From Desulfuromonadaceae bacterium (lineage in GTDB: Bacteria; Desulfobacterota; Desulfuromonadia; Geobacterales; Pseudopelobacteraceae), in NCBI GenBank assembly GCA_028688955.1, contig JAQTXD010000019.1, positions 1 through 47,460 on the forward strand: a DNA stretch of 47,460 bases, written 5' to 3'. A program made the translations under genes and the position numbers. This document shows positions 34,176 to 43,651 of this stretch, one piece after another (the stretch's first letter is position 1; each line of letters starts with the position of its first letter). The notes below the pieces were generated by a model. That model saw nothing but the letters and a program-made list of their open reading frames with translations. It searched no databases and was not told the DNA's origin.

Positions 34176-37079
34176 TTACTCTTTTGGAAGAACTGTCGTG
34201 GTTAGTGCATTAGCACTCTGATGCTCATCATTTACCTCAAGAGAGAATGGAATTGTCAACGTAAAACAGCTGCCGACTCCTTGTCTGCTTTCAACCGAAA
34301 TGCTGCCCCCCATAAGTTCCACCATTCGCTGGCATATACTTAAACCGAGACCGGATCCACCATATTTGCGAGTAGTGGAACCATCTTCCTGGACAAACGG
34401 ACTGAAAATAGTGGGGAGTGCCGCAGCAGAGATGCCAATACCGGTGTCACGGATTGCCAACTGCACGAAAACAGAACGTTCCTCTTGTTCAAGTTTCAAA
34501 GCTGATATGGTAATACTGCCATGCTCCGTAAACTTGGTGGCATTACCGAGCAGATTGAGCAGGATCTGCTTAACCCGCTGCTGATCCCCTACCAATATAG
34601 CTGGTATATCACTGGCAACATCAATAACAAGTTGCAACTCCTTAGCCTGAATCAACGATTTCTGAATCAGGACAATATCGTCAATACAATTCCTGAGATT
34701 GAATGGCACCAGTTCTACTCTGAATTTGCCCGCTTCAACCCTGGAAAGATCAAGTATGTCGCTGATTAGCGCCAACATGCTTTTCCCGGACATTTTGAGT
34801 GACTCAACATACTCGCGCTGTTCAGCTGTCAGTGGAGTCATTTCAAGGAGTTGTGTCATACCGAGTACACCGTTCATGGGCGTTCTGATTTCATGACTCA
34901 TATTGGCAAGAAACTCGCTCTTGGCTCTGTTGGCTGTTTCGGCAGCAGTTTTTGCTTGCTGTAAACAATTTTCAAACGTCACCCGCTCCGTTATATCCTC
35001 AAATAGTTCAACAAACGCGGCTATACTCCCATCCGTATTAAACACAGGGGTAGTAACAATCTTATAATTTCGGATACCGTCTTCTGTGGGCGTATGAGTA
35101 ATTGTCTCATAAACCGTACCTTGCAGCAGCGATTTGGCAATCGGGCACTCCTCGCAACTCACGTCGCGTGGAGGATTGTGCAGGCTCCAGTAACAGGTGT
35201 GCTGGCCGGTGTCTTTGCGGTTCGGGAACCATTTATTCATAACCGGGTTCATTGAAAGTTGCTTCAAGTCGGCACCGATTACTGATAATCCGATACCGAT
35301 ATGGTTAAAGATTCCTGCGTAGAGCGCCTCTCGGGATTTGAGAACCCGTAAAGACTCCATCTCTTCTGTTACATCATTAATTATGCCAAGCACATGAATA
35401 TTCTTGTCGTTAGAGACAATAATACTTGTTGAAATTGAAATGGTCCGTTTATCACCATCATTTCGGGTGATTACCCACTGTTCATGCATAATGTCGAGTC
35501 CTGCCCGCATCTCCTCCATTCGCTTGATAGCCCGATTACGCGTATTTTCATCAGGGTACAACGATTGGTACCATCCCAATCTGTTAATCTCTTCCATAGA
35601 ATAGCCCGTGATTTCAGTCATGCATGGATTCCAAACGGTGAAATGAATAAATGGAAAATCTGGCACCGCCTGGCAGACACAGATACCCTCCGTTGCCCGT
35701 TCGATTACCGACGAAAGGAAATGGCGCTCTTCGAAAATGACCATCTCCATCTTTTTGCGCTCACTTACATCTCGAGCAGCGGCATACACCAAAAGCCGCC
35801 CGGCATGTGAAGTTATGGAGATCTTGACCTCCACAGGTAATAAGGAACCATCTTTCCGTTTATGGAGACCTTCAAGGGTGACGCTTGAATTCACCTTCAG
35901 TTCCCGCCATGCTTTTTCATCTCTCTCAGGTTTGAATAATGCATCAATGTCTTGAACCGAGAGACGAAGGAGTTCGTCACGACAATATCCAAGAGATATA
36001 CATGCCTGGTTGTTGCAATCGATTATTTGTCCTTCAGGCACATTATGGACAAAGATGGCATCAGCGGCATTATCAATAAGTTTCCGATAATATTCCTCCT
36101 TTAGCTCAACGGCCATGGTCTTTTCAGTGACAAGCCTGCGCAGCTTCCAGTTGATAGCGACAATCAAGACAATCAGGGCAAAAAATGAGATACCTCCAAA
36201 AATCAAATATGGCTTCCACCGTGAAAGCCATCCTTCAGGAGCTGGCAACTCCTTACCAAACCATTTTCGTTGCGTATTCTCAATGACATTAGCTTTCCGG
36301 GCGTGCTGTAGTGCTTTCGTGATGAGAGAATAAACAATGTCATTCCCTTTACGTATCGCCATACAGTTTTTGCCGATATAGAGGGGCTCTCCGACTTTCT
36401 TAGCCATGTCGGACTGGTTGTTACTGTAGAGGTAATGCAGAACAACCTGTTCATCACCGATCAACGCATCGGCCAGTCCTGAAATCACAGCTTCGGTGGC
36501 CTGGGCAAAATTATCGGTTTGAACAAGCTGGAATGAGATGCCCTTTGATTCTAAAAAATCCTTGGCATAATCTCCTCGCTGGATGGCAATACGCTTTCCT
36601 TTGAGATCCTCCAGTCGTGCAATATCCGGACGATCACTCCTGACAAAAATAGACGCCGGCACATCAAAAAGCGGCTCCGTAAAAGTAAATTGTTCACTCC
36701 GTTTTTCACTATAAAAGAAGCTGGTCAGGACATCAGCTTTCCCGGATAAGACCGCTTCCTGAGCCTGTTGGAAGGACATATTGGTAAATACGGATTTGAC
36801 CCCCAGTTCAGTAACCATATAGCGTGCCAATTCAATACAGATCCCATCCATCGAATTGTCCTTCTGAAGAAACTCAAAAGGAGGATAGTTTGTCTGACTG
36901 ACAAATATCAGTGTGCCATGTGATTGAAGATACTGGCGCTCTTCGAAAGTGAGCTTGATACCGTTGTCTGATCCCGCGTTTGCCTGAGTCGGCGTAATAA
37001 CCAGCAACATGCCCACAACAATCACAATCACATGGAGTGTTTTTTTGAGTTGAATCACTCTATTACAGCACTGTCTCAT
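34176..37079 (-). CDS. Sensor histidine kinase with periplasmic solute-binding domain and three PAS domains
   Basis: A 967-residue protein: signal segment (about 12-35), bacterial extracellular solute-binding domain family 3 (about 45-275), transmembrane helix (about 290-310), PAS domains near 330-450, 455-575 and 585-700, HisKA ([20 protein letters not shown], phospho-acceptor His) and HATPase (LLNLLGNATKF, RDTGIGIS, YGGSGLGLSI). It probably senses an amino-acid-like or related ligand in the periplasm. It ends at a TAA after LPKE, and the sequence behind it is a decayed receiver, so it must now signal to a separate receiver. Confidence 0.9.
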   Translation of the reverse strand: MRQCCNRVIQLKKTLHVIVIVVGMLLVITPTQANAGSDNGIKLTFEERQYLQSHGTLIFVSQTNYPPFEFLQKDNSMDGICIELARYMVTELGVKSVFTNMSFQQAQEAVLSGKADVLTSFFYSEKRSEQFTFTEPLFDVPASIFVRSDRPDIARLEDLKGKRIAIQRGDYAKDFLESKGISFQLVQTDNFAQATEAVISGLADALIGDEQVVLHYLYSNNQSDMAKKVGEPLYIGKNCMAIRKGNDIVYSLITKALQHARKANVIENTQRKWFGKELPAPEGWLSRWKPYLIFGGISFFALIVLIVAINWKLRRLVTEKTMAVELKEEYYRKLIDNAADAIFVHNVPEGQIIDCNNQACISLGYCRDELLRLSVQDIDALFKPERDEKAWRELKVNSSVTLEGLHKRKDGSLLPVEVKISITSHAGRLLVYAAARDVSERKKMEMVIFEERHFLSSVIERATEGICVCQAVPDFPFIHFTVWNPCMTEITGYSMEEINRLGWYQSLYPDENTRNRAIKRMEEMRAGLDIMHEQWVITRNDGDKRTISISTSIIVSNDKNIHVLGIINDVTEEMESLRVLKSREALYAGIFNHIGIGLSVIGADLKQLSMNPVMNKWFPNRKDTGQHTCYWSLHNPPRDVSCEECPIAKSLLQGTVYETITHTPTEDGIRNYKIVTTPVFNTDGSIAAFVELFEDITERVTFENCLQQAKTAAETANRAKSEFLANMSHEIRTPMNGVLGMTQLLEMTPLTAEQREYVESLKMSGKSMLALISDILDLSRVEAGKFRVELVPFNLRNCIDDIVLIQKSLIQAKELQLVIDVASDIPAILVGDQQRVKQILLNLLGNATKFTEHGSITISALKLEQEERSVFVQLAIRDTGIGISAAALPTIFSPFVQEDGSTTRKYGGSGLGLSICQRMVELMGGSISVESRQGVGSCFTLTIPFSLEVNDEHQSANALTTTVLPKE

Positions 37080-37197
37080 ACATAATCCTGTGCAACAAAA
37101 AGTTCGATGTCACGTATCAGCACCACCTGCTATCGGTGGTGACGATTGTATTCGCATTCAATATGAATTCGCGCATAAGATCGACTGACGGCTCATA

Positions 37198-37488
37198 TTA
37201 CTCTTTGCATCTGATTATCATGGTTCTGTTTATATCAGTTCCGCTGTGTTGTTCAATAATGCTGCTCGATGATGACGTTAATGTTTCTCCCATCTTCTCA
37301 AGAACCACATATCCCTTATTCCCGCACGTATCCCCGGCTCGCTCATAACATTTACCCCATGTCGATGCATTTCCGGAGCAGTCAATGCTGTACCCCTGTT
37401 TGCCATCTGAAGTGTAGGTTTTCCTGGCCGATGCACAACCGGATAATACGATGACTATCAATAGTAGTCCAAAACTCGATTTTGACAT
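37198..37488 (-). CDS. Small lipoprotein with disulfide-rich domain
   Basis: A 96-residue protein with a signal peptide ending in the lipobox LSGCAS (Cys18). It then has four further cysteines (SIDCSGNASTWGKCYERAGD, TCGNKGYVV, IIRCKE). It resembles small outer-membrane lipoproteins of unknown function. A weak hairpin (37121-37141, CACCACC/GGTGGTG) follows it. Confidence 0.72.
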   Translation of the reverse strand: MSKSSFGLLLIVIVLSGCASARKTYTSDGKQGYSIDCSGNASTWGKCYERAGDTCGNKGYVVLEKMGETLTSSSSSIIEQHSGTDINRTMIIRCKE

Positions 37489-37629
37489 TTTCCCCTCCGT
37501 GTACTGCTTCCCTCGGATTTTTTCCGCTATGACAGTTACCGTCGATTGATTGTCGTCAACATAATGGCAGCAATTAACAGCGATTTTACATCAACTCTTT
37601 CACTATACAACCAGGGTTTGCTCTTTCAC

Positions 37630-38916
37630 TCACGTCCGTGACGAACCCAGTTCTCTGAGAAACACAGCCATATTCTTAACATCCTGCATCTCACAAAATT
37701 CCCTATAGCCATCAATTCCATCCGGGTCAAGCCCTCGATAGAAGCGCGGTCTCGCTGTTTTCAGACCTGACAGTACTTTGCCGGTTGCATAATCCGGTTC
37801 ACTACGTTTATCTGCATTGTACTTCAGGTCGAGCACGAGACTGAACCCCAACTGAAATAGCCTTTTCAGAAGTTCGCCACTAATAATTTCCACTCCCTTT
37901 GTTTCATCCCCGTTGCTCAGATACTCAAGGGCGATGTTTAAATATCCGTACACACGCTCAACTACCGACCTCATCTGCTCCATACCTGCAAGATGGGCTT
38001 CGTCGGCCACCAACGCTGTGTTTATCAGATAATTCAGTTCCATGCGAAACAGCTCCGAGTCTACCCGGAGAATGACACTCTCCAGAAACGTCCTGCCGGT
38101 CAGAAATGGTCTGGGGAGCGTCGTTCCTTCAACAGCCTGCAGGAGTTCTTTGCAGAGACCGGGTATAAAAGTGGCCGGGTTGATACGGGAATATATCTCG
38201 CGTGCCTCGTCATAGAGAGGGAAGCCCAGATCTGCAAGGCGTCCCGATTTTATGTGGTAACATTCCTCCTCTGATTCGATATCAACTTCACCGCATACAC
38301 TTTCCATGAGCGACACATAGAGGGGATTATCAAAACGACAAATCCGCTCAAGGAAGGGACCGATAGTCTCGGCATGTTTTGGGTTCTTGAATTTTATCAG
38401 GAACACATCGTCAAAGGTATGGTCCCAATCGGTCTGGCGTTCTTCGTCAGTATTGATATCACCAATGCCTCCGGCGACAACAAGTTCCCTCCCCAGGAAG
38501 AGAGAGAGAAGATTAAAATCAAGATGCGGGAGCAATTCCAGAAAATGCCCTTCACTCCCTTTCAGAATGTAGCTCAGATATTCAACCGCCTTGTCTTCCG
38601 AAAACGACCGGTTTTTCCAAAGTTCCATATCCAGAATAAAAATGCACTGCTCCGGACTTGCCAACGCCAGCAGATCCATGGCATCTGGACCATCATATTC
38701 CTTGAAAAGCCAGTATAACTCATGAGGGCGCATGGCCCGGGCCAGTCTCTTACTATCTTGATCCTCCAGGATCAATGCCAGCTTCTCCTTGGGGAGTACC
38801 CTCTCGATGTAGATGCGTTTGACGTCAAATGAAAGTTCCCGGAACTCTTCTTCCCCAAGCCGTACTCTGTTTTCCGCTATAGTTCCTGTACCTCTGTCCG
38901 TCATGCAATGTGCCAC
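37630..38916 (-). CDS. DUF6178 family protein
   Basis: A 428-residue soluble protein typical of Geobacter relatives, beginning with GTG after AGGAG (38922-38926). The N-terminal part (YIERVLPKEKLALILEDQDS, HELYWLFKEYDGPDAMDLLA) is a helical repeat-like region, and the C-terminal part (ARPRFYRGLDPDGIDGYREF) is conserved in the family. The function is not established. It stands alone. Confidence 0.75.
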   Translation of the reverse strand: MAHCMTDRGTGTIAENRVRLGEEEFRELSFDVKRIYIERVLPKEKLALILEDQDSKRLARAMRPHELYWLFKEYDGPDAMDLLALASPEQCIFILDMELWKNRSFSEDKAVEYLSYILKGSEGHFLELLPHLDFNLLSLFLGRELVVAGGIGDINTDEERQTDWDHTFDDVFLIKFKNPKHAETIGPFLERICRFDNPLYVSLMESVCGEVDIESEEECYHIKSGRLADLGFPLYDEAREIYSRINPATFIPGLCKELLQAVEGTTLPRPFLTGRTFLESVILRVDSELFRMELNYLINTALVADEAHLAGMEQMRSVVERVYGYLNIALEYLSNGDETKGVEIISGELLKRLFQLGFSLVLDLKYNADKRSEPDYATGKVLSGLKTARPRFYRGLDPDGIDGYREFCEMQDVKNMAVFLRELGSSRT

Positions 38917-39026
38917 TGGATCTCCTGATTAGAGGTAATTGGAAGTTTATAGTATTCGTAGCCGCCGAATACGCGTACTGTTTTATTGTCACTATTAATA
39001 AGACCGGGGCGAGAGTGGATGATAAA

Positions 39027-39515
39027 TCAGTGTAACCGCATGAGCAAAAAATAGCCGATCATCCCAATGCCAATAACGAGTTTACCGGCAACACCGAGTG
39101 CCAAGCCCACGACCGTTCCTAATCCTGCTCGGCCCGCTTCATCCAGCGTGCGCCGCAACGACAGTTCCCCTAACACAGCACCCACAAAAGGCCCGATCAG
39201 GATTCCCGGAATCCCGAGAAACAAACCTGCTATCCCGCCCACAACTGCCCCGACCATGGCGCGGCGCGAACCGCCATATCTTTTCACTCCAAAGACTGAT
39301 GAAATAAACTCAACCACATATGTCAATGCAGCCATTCCCGCCAGAATCAGCAGTGTCCAGATCCCGATGTAGCGGAAGCCTTCTATCCAGGCGCCAAGAA
39401 GCAGACCCAGAAACAAAAGCGGTGCTCCCGGCACTAACGGCAGCAGCAATCCGGCCAGACCGGAAAGAGTGAGAACGGCAGTGATGATCCAGAGTATCAA
39501 TGATTGTTCGGCCAT
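39027..39515 (-). CDS. DUF456 family membrane protein
   Basis: A 162-residue, very hydrophobic, Gly-rich protein with four or more helices (LSGLAGLLLPLVPGAPLLFL, GGIAGLFLGIPGILIGPFVG, GTVVGLALGVAGKLVIGIG). This is the DUF456 pattern. The role is unknown. It stands alone. Confidence 0.85.
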   Translation of the reverse strand: MAEQSLILWIITAVLTLSGLAGLLLPLVPGAPLLFLGLLLGAWIEGFRYIGIWTLLILAGMAALTYVVEFISSVFGVKRYGGSRRAMVGAVVGGIAGLFLGIPGILIGPFVGAVLGELSLRRTLDEAGRAGLGTVVGLALGVAGKLVIGIGMIGYFLLMRLH

Positions 39516-39597
39516 TTTTTCAGCTCACTTATTGTAAGAGACCGTTTCATTCAATTATGTGGGGACGGACCGAACTTCCCCCGTTGATGAAACGTTA

Positions 39598-39888
39598 CTA
39601 TCTCTGACTCTCCGGTATGCTATCCGCCGCAACGATGTTGCACGTCTCGCTCGTCAGGTCAAATACGACCTTGACTCTGTTGCTTTTCAGCTGCTGCATG
39701 ACGTGCACTGTCTTATCTTCAAAAGTACAGTCAGTGTCAGGCAGTCCGCTCCACTCCCGTGTCACAAACTCTTCAACTAACCGGCGTAACGTCTCAGGAT
39801 TGATACGATCCAGCGGCACAACAATGCCCTCTTCAGCGAGGGTATTCTGATGCTCGTGCACAATAGCAACTTCATTGTATTCAGGCAT
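39598..39888 (-). CDS. yheU: YheU-family protein
   Basis: A 96-residue protein. Its core VVPLDRINPETLRRLVEEFV TREW and KVVFDLTSETCNIV match the UPF0270/YheU family (PxxxLSPETLxxLIEEFVxREG; VWSELHETVNI). It has an extra N-terminal segment of about 20 residues with respect to the Escherichia coli protein. The function is unknown. Confidence 0.8.
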   Translation of the reverse strand: MPEYNEVAIVHEHQNTLAEEGIVVPLDRINPETLRRLVEEFVTREWSGLPDTDCTFEDKTVHVMQQLKSNRVKVVFDLTSETCNIVAADSIPESQR

Positions 39889-40291
39889 TACACAGATTCT
39901 CCACTATCCGGTTAAATTCAAGGGACAGCCATGGCAGCAATCGGCTTATGATACTCTGGAGGATACATTATTATTCATGCAATTTGTGATAAATGGACGA
40001 GGAAGTCCGTCAGCACTGTGCCGGTGATCACTTCTGTTCCCATGTATCCAGTCCAACGTCTCCACAGGCTGAGGCATTTTAGTTGACCGCGACAGATGGA
40101 TGCCGGTATATATATCCGGCCTATATGGCTGAGAATGCGCAGGAAAGTGCTGCCGTCTTTGCACACGTTACGCACCGGTGTCAAATTCGACAGTAGTATT
40201 CAGGATGTTGCCAGCGGCACCGCACTCACCGCCCATTATACGGCTAACTTTTTTTGCATGACACGCTACGACCAGAGAAAGGGGCAGCAAA
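39889..40291. other. Intergenic region
   Basis: No supported gene. A short GCCGG-TATATATAT-CCGGC inverted repeat lies at 40102-40120. Nothing else is evident. Confidence 0.4.
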
Positions 40292-40474
40292 ATGAATTGC
40301 ACCATTGAGCAGTTTGAAGACGTTGTATCAAAGTTCAAATATTTTGCCGAGTCGGTTAATGTTGAACTCTCATCTGATGCTGAGAGTCTGCGACAGGAAT
40401 TAATTGTCATCTGTGCAGAATTGCTGGTAACGGTTCGGGAAGAAATTCAGGCTGGTGCTGATTCAGTTATTTAA
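40292..40474 (+). CDS. Small acidic hypothetical protein
   Basis: A 60-residue helical, acidic protein (MNCTIEQFEDVVSKFKYFAE) preceded by AAAGGGGCAGC. It is 24 bases before the exported His/Lys-rich gene, with which it may be co-transcribed. No family is recognised. Confidence 0.55.
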   Translation: MNCTIEQFEDVVSKFKYFAESVNVELSSDAESLRQELIVICAELLVTVREEIQAGADSVI

Positions 40475-40498
40475 AAACAGATACAAAGGAGAATTACC

Positions 40499-40792
40499 AT
40501 GAAAAGAGTGACCGGAAGCATTGTTATCGTACTTGCCGTTGCCAGCCTTGCCGGGGCAGCCACTTCTGTTAACGTTGATGTTAACACACCGAATGCCAGC
40601 GTTCGTATCGGCACACCGCAACCTCCCCCGCATGTCACCGTTATCGAGCAGGAACGGGTTATTGTACGAGAGCATCATTATGATGAGAGAAAGGACAACG
40701 GCAAACACAAGGGACAAAAGAAACATAAAAAGCATAAAAAAGACCATCATGACGAAAGAGAGGGGCGTGATCGGCATCACAGCGGCAGATAA
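40499..40792 (+). CDS. Exported His/Lys/Asp-rich protein
   Basis: A 97-residue protein with a signal peptide (GSIVIVLAVASLAGA, cleavage near A-A-T). After a short Val/Asn-rich stretch comes a highly charged C-terminal half made of Lys, His, Asp and Arg (KHKGQKKHKKHKKDHHDERE). AAAGGAG is seven bases before the ATG. Histidine clusters could bind metal; this is inference only. Confidence 0.7.
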   Translation: MKRVTGSIVIVLAVASLAGAATSVNVDVNTPNASVRIGTPQPPPHVTVIEQERVIVREHHYDERKDNGKHKGQKKHKKHKKDHHDEREGRDRHHSGR

Positions 40793-40843
40793 GGTGCCTG
40801 TGTTGCGTTACGTACGGGCTTTAGGAAAGCAGGTGACAGGGAT

Positions 40844-41095
40844 TCAAGGTTGATTCAACCGTTGCAGTCGCATCAGGGTGGAGCGAATCCTGACTTCGAG
40901 AAAATCACGTCCGATTCCGATCTTCAATTTTTCAAGATCTGCCTTGAATATCATGGCTCCCACAGTTTTGCCATTTGAGGTCATATCAAGAAGAAATGTA
41001 TCAAGGCACCCTAATGGCTGACCATCTGTCAGTGATATTTTGGAAAGCTGAATGCCCATTTGAAGGGCTATGTCGGACGCAAACGACTGAATCAT
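40844..41095 (-). CDS. Small hypothetical protein
   Basis: An 83-residue soluble protein (MIQSFASDIALQMGIQLSKI, LEKLKIGIGRDFLEVRIRST) with plausible composition. The ribosome binding site (GGAGAGAA) is rather far from the ATG. I do not recognise the family. Confidence 0.5.
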   Translation of the reverse strand: MIQSFASDIALQMGIQLSKISLTDGQPLGCLDTFLLDMTSNGKTVGAMIFKADLEKLKIGIGRDFLEVRIRSTLMRLQRLNQP

Positions 41096-41194
41096 TAAAA
41101 TAGTGTTCTCTCCAGGTAAAGCAACATTGCGGCTGAAATATAGCCGTACTGTTTCTAATGAACAATATAAATAGAGAGCTCAAGTAATAGAAAT

Positions 41195-41220
41195 GGGCGT
41201 TACAACTCTCTGTAACGCCC
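41195..41220 (-). terminator. Terminator after the cytochrome gene
   Basis: GGGCGTTACA and TGTAACGCCC form a perfect 10-base stem with a 6-base loop, 128 bases after the cytochrome stop. The T-run in the minus direction is short (ATTTCTATT). Confidence 0.5.
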
Positions 41221-41348
41221 TTCATTCAACACATACAGATGAAAGACCTTCCTCAAACTGATCGACGGTAAATTTTTGCAAATTCAAATATGCTGTCAGA
41301 TAGCCTGTGAGAGCTCGTGTTGTGACAAGCTATAACCACATATTATCG

Positions 41349-41609
41349 TTATGGGTGATAGTATTTTACCAGAAAGTCTACGACCACATCTTTCTCACCT
41401 TCGTTCAAAACAGCGCCTTTACCCATCATACGTGCTACTGTTTGCCTCCATTCTTCCTTGGTAGTATGAGCCTTTTTCACTCCCATCGGGTGGCAGCGCC
41501 CACAGCGCGAATCGAGCAGATTAGCTCCCGGTTCACCTTTCCCGGGTTTTTCTTTACAGCCCGCCATTGCCACAACAGTAATGGCCAGCACCAGAAGAAT
41601 CTTGTACAT
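41349..41609 (-). CDS. Monoheme c-type cytochrome lipoprotein
   Basis: An 86-residue lipoprotein: the signal peptide ends in VVAMAGC (Cys18), a heme motif CGRCH follows in DSRCGRCHPMG, and the likely distal Met ligand is in VARMMGKGAVLNEGEKDVVV. AAGGAG lies six bases before the ATG; the longer frame upstream is rejected. It should be anchored in the envelope and transfer electrons. Small single-heme cytochromes are common in this group of bacteria. Confidence 0.88.
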   Translation of the reverse strand: MYKILLVLAITVVAMAGCKEKPGKGEPGANLLDSRCGRCHPMGVKKAHTTKEEWRQTVARMMGKGAVLNEGEKDVVVDFLVKYYHP

Positions 41610-41882
41610 CTCAAACTCCTTTTTTAATAATATAGATATTACCATGTCGGCATTTATAACCCATCCGTGGGGTTTTAACAACGTCGTTCAGTGTCAAGCC
41701 GACACAGCGGTGTAATGCGTATGGCGTTTAACTAATCGACATGCACTTTGAAAACAAATATATACTGTTGCGGAATATGAACTTCTAACACTCGAATCAT
41801 GGCGTGTATAAAACAAACACACGGTCCAGCAGGTTATTCATGATATCTGCCGAGCCGGTTAACAACAAGGAGTTACCTGTAC

Positions 41883-42455
41883 ATGATCTGCCCTTACTGC
41901 AAAGAAACCATTCAGAATGGTGCAATAAAATGCCGCTACTGCGGATCAATGATCAATCTTGACCCTGAAAATACGATTAATATCGATTGCATCAGCAGTG
42001 ATGAAATCCGGGCGTTTGTCGGTAGTAACGCAAACTATTACATTCAGGCGTTTTCACGGTTCACTATTTCTGGTTGCGAGAAATTCTCAGTTTCCTGGAA
42101 CTGGTCTTGCTTTGGTTTTACTTTTCTCTGGATGGTGTACAGGAAGATGTATTCATTGGCAGTTGTCACGTTTGTCGTTTTTTGTATTCCAGGTGTCAAT
42201 ATTCTTCTGCATATCGGCGCCGGCATGATCGGTAACTATTTGTATTACAGACATGCAAAAGGGAAGATCGTTGAAATACGAACAACACAATCAACGCAGA
42301 ACTTATACCAGGTGTTGGAAGAAGTTGGAGGAGTAAACAGGTGGGTGGTTACCATAGGAATCATCATGAGCCTGCTCATTATGATTCTGTTTGCTCTCTT
42401 TTTCACTACGATGATCGCATTCATGGGAGAGCATATACCAAGAATGACCATATAA
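41883..42455 (+). CDS. Zinc-ribbon / DUF2628 membrane protein
   Basis: A 190-residue protein with an N-terminal zinc ribbon (CPYCKETIQNGAIKCRYCG). A DUF2628-like region follows (FSVSWNWSCFGFTFLWMVYR KMY), with helices near residues 80-130 and a C-terminal helix (WVVTIGIIMSLLIMILFALF). AAGGAG stands before the ATG. The function is unknown. Confidence 0.78.
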   Translation: MICPYCKETIQNGAIKCRYCGSMINLDPENTINIDCISSDEIRAFVGSNANYYIQAFSRFTISGCEKFSVSWNWSCFGFTFLWMVYRKMYSLAVVTFVVFCIPGVNILLHIGAGMIGNYLYYRHAKGKIVEIRTTQSTQNLYQVLEEVGGVNRWVVTIGIIMSLLIMILFALFFTTMIAFMGEHIPRMTI

Positions 42456-42511
42456 TGTTTTACGGTGCTACGGCCAATCAGGAGATTTTTTGGAAAGATC
42501 ATCACAAACAT

Positions 42512-42543
42512 AAAAAGGCCGCGTCCGAAGACACGGCCCTTTT
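42512..42543. terminator. Bidirectional terminator
   Basis: GGCCGCGT and ACACGGCC form a stem (one C-A mismatch) around CCGAAG, with AAAAA before and TTTT after. It lies between two convergent genes. Confidence 0.7.
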
Positions 42544-42562
42544 GTGTTTTATGTTAGAAAAA

Positions 42563-42799
42563 TTACTTTGCGGCAGGAGCAGCAGCGTCAGCTTTAGGAG
42601 CTTCTTCTTTTTTTGCTTTTTTTACTTTTTTTGCTTTCTTTACTTTCTTCACTTCTTTTTTCTCAGCAGCAGGTTTTGCATCAGCAGCAGGTGCAGCGGC
42701 AGGTGCCGGGTGGCCAGCAGGCATATCAGCGGCAAATACTACAGCAGAGAATGACATAGCAACAAGAGCAGCAACGATTGTGGACAGAACTTTTTTCAT
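42563..42799 (-). CDS. Exported Ala/Lys-rich low-complexity protein
   Basis: A 78-residue protein: signal peptide (STIVAALVAMSFSAVVFA, AxA-like cleavage) and then a tail composed of Ala, Pro, Glu and Lys with repeated KKVKKAKK. CTGGAGGTATTACCC precedes the ATG at 42799; the longer frame upstream is rejected. The H1-like composition in an exported protein is unusual. The function is unknown. Confidence 0.75.
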   Translation of the reverse strand: MKKVLSTIVAALVAMSFSAVVFAADMPAGHPAPAAAPAADAKPAAEKKEVKKVKKAKKVKKAKKEEAPKADAAAPAAK

Positions 42800-43114
42800 G
42801 GGTAATACCTCCAGAAAATTTAGCGAATCTGTATTTGACATCAGCACATATAATGCCAAGTCCAAAAAAACTATAACCATCTATAAATATTAGACAAAAT
42901 GCCTTGCATCTTTTGATGCCAAACTTACCCTTGCCCCGAATAATCCTATCCATGCCTTATATAGGGTATTTTAGCTTCCCGATTTTTAAAACAGATAGAT
43001 CGGACGTGATTAGTATGACCAATTGCTGTCTTGGACTGCCGTTTGTGATGGCGGGGATTCAGGAGGGAATTGCTATCATCTAACTGATAACGTCATCAAT
43101 TGTCATCAAGGTGC
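42800..43114. other. Intergenic region
   Basis: No supported gene and no clear terminator or repeat. Promoter sequences for the Ala/Lys-rich gene should lie here. Confidence 0.4.
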
Positions 43115-43471
43115 CTACTTCCCTATCAATGACTCCACATATTCAAACAAATCACTATAATTGCACGGCTTATGATATATCCGGGCAAACTTGTCCTTGA
43201 TCAGAAGTGTTTCGTCTGGAGATGCTGCGGTGATAGCAATTACAGGGATGGTGCTGCCCTGCATTTTCAATATTTCTGTAGCCGATGCCCCATTTAAGCT
43301 TCCCATCATCAAGTCGGTGATTACTAAATCAAATTTACTTTCCACAGAGGTGGTGAGCAGCTCAATACCGTCTACCACGGCAACAATCTCATATCCGTGT
43401 GACAAAGCAAACGTTGTCAGCATTTCTCTGCTCATTTCATCATCTTCTGCAATCAATATCCGTTTTGGCAT
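43115..43471 (-). CDS. Single-domain response regulator (CheY-like)
   Basis: A 118-residue receiver: acidic pocket AEDDE (residues 8-12), phospho-acceptor Asp in LVITDLMMG, switch Thr/Ser in IAITAASP and the conserved Lys in YHKPCN. There is no output domain. Its kinase partner is not adjacent; candidates are the orphan-receiver kinase at 34176-37079 or the one at the right edge. Confidence 0.88.
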   Translation of the reverse strand: MPKRILIAEDDEMSREMLTTFALSHGYEIVAVVDGIELLTTSVESKFDLVITDLMMGSLNGASATEILKMQGSTIPVIAITAASPDETLLIKDKFARIYHKPCNYSDLFEYVESLIGK

Positions 43472-43537
43472 TATAGATTGTCTCCTTTCTGTCCGGCCTC
43501 TGCAGCAACACTATTTGAGTAACTGTATAAACTTATG

Positions 43538-43650
43538 CACATAATTCTGCAAACGATTTCAATACCACCGGAGGACATAATGGGAAACAAAAACTGGTAC
43601 ATTATTCCGTGCGGGGTGTATCGCCAATTTATTCACACCAGAATTATGTG
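43538..43650. repeat. 12-base inverted repeat upstream of the signalling operon
   Basis: CACATAATTCTG (43538-43549) and CAGAATTATGTG (43639-43650) are perfect inverted copies 89 bases apart. The right copy overlaps another 7-base inverted repeat, ATTCACA-N9-TGTGAAT (43631-43653). They flank a 23-codon frame. Confidence 0.6.
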
Positions 43651-43651
43651 A
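43580..43651 (+). CDS. Possible leader peptide
   Basis: A 23-codon frame (MGNKNWYIIPCGVYRQFIHT RIM) behind a GGAGGA with short spacing. It lies 109 bases upstream of the receiver gene, inside an inverted repeat. It may be a leader or simply a remnant. Confidence 0.3.
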   Translation: MGNKNWYIIPCGVYRQFIHTRIM

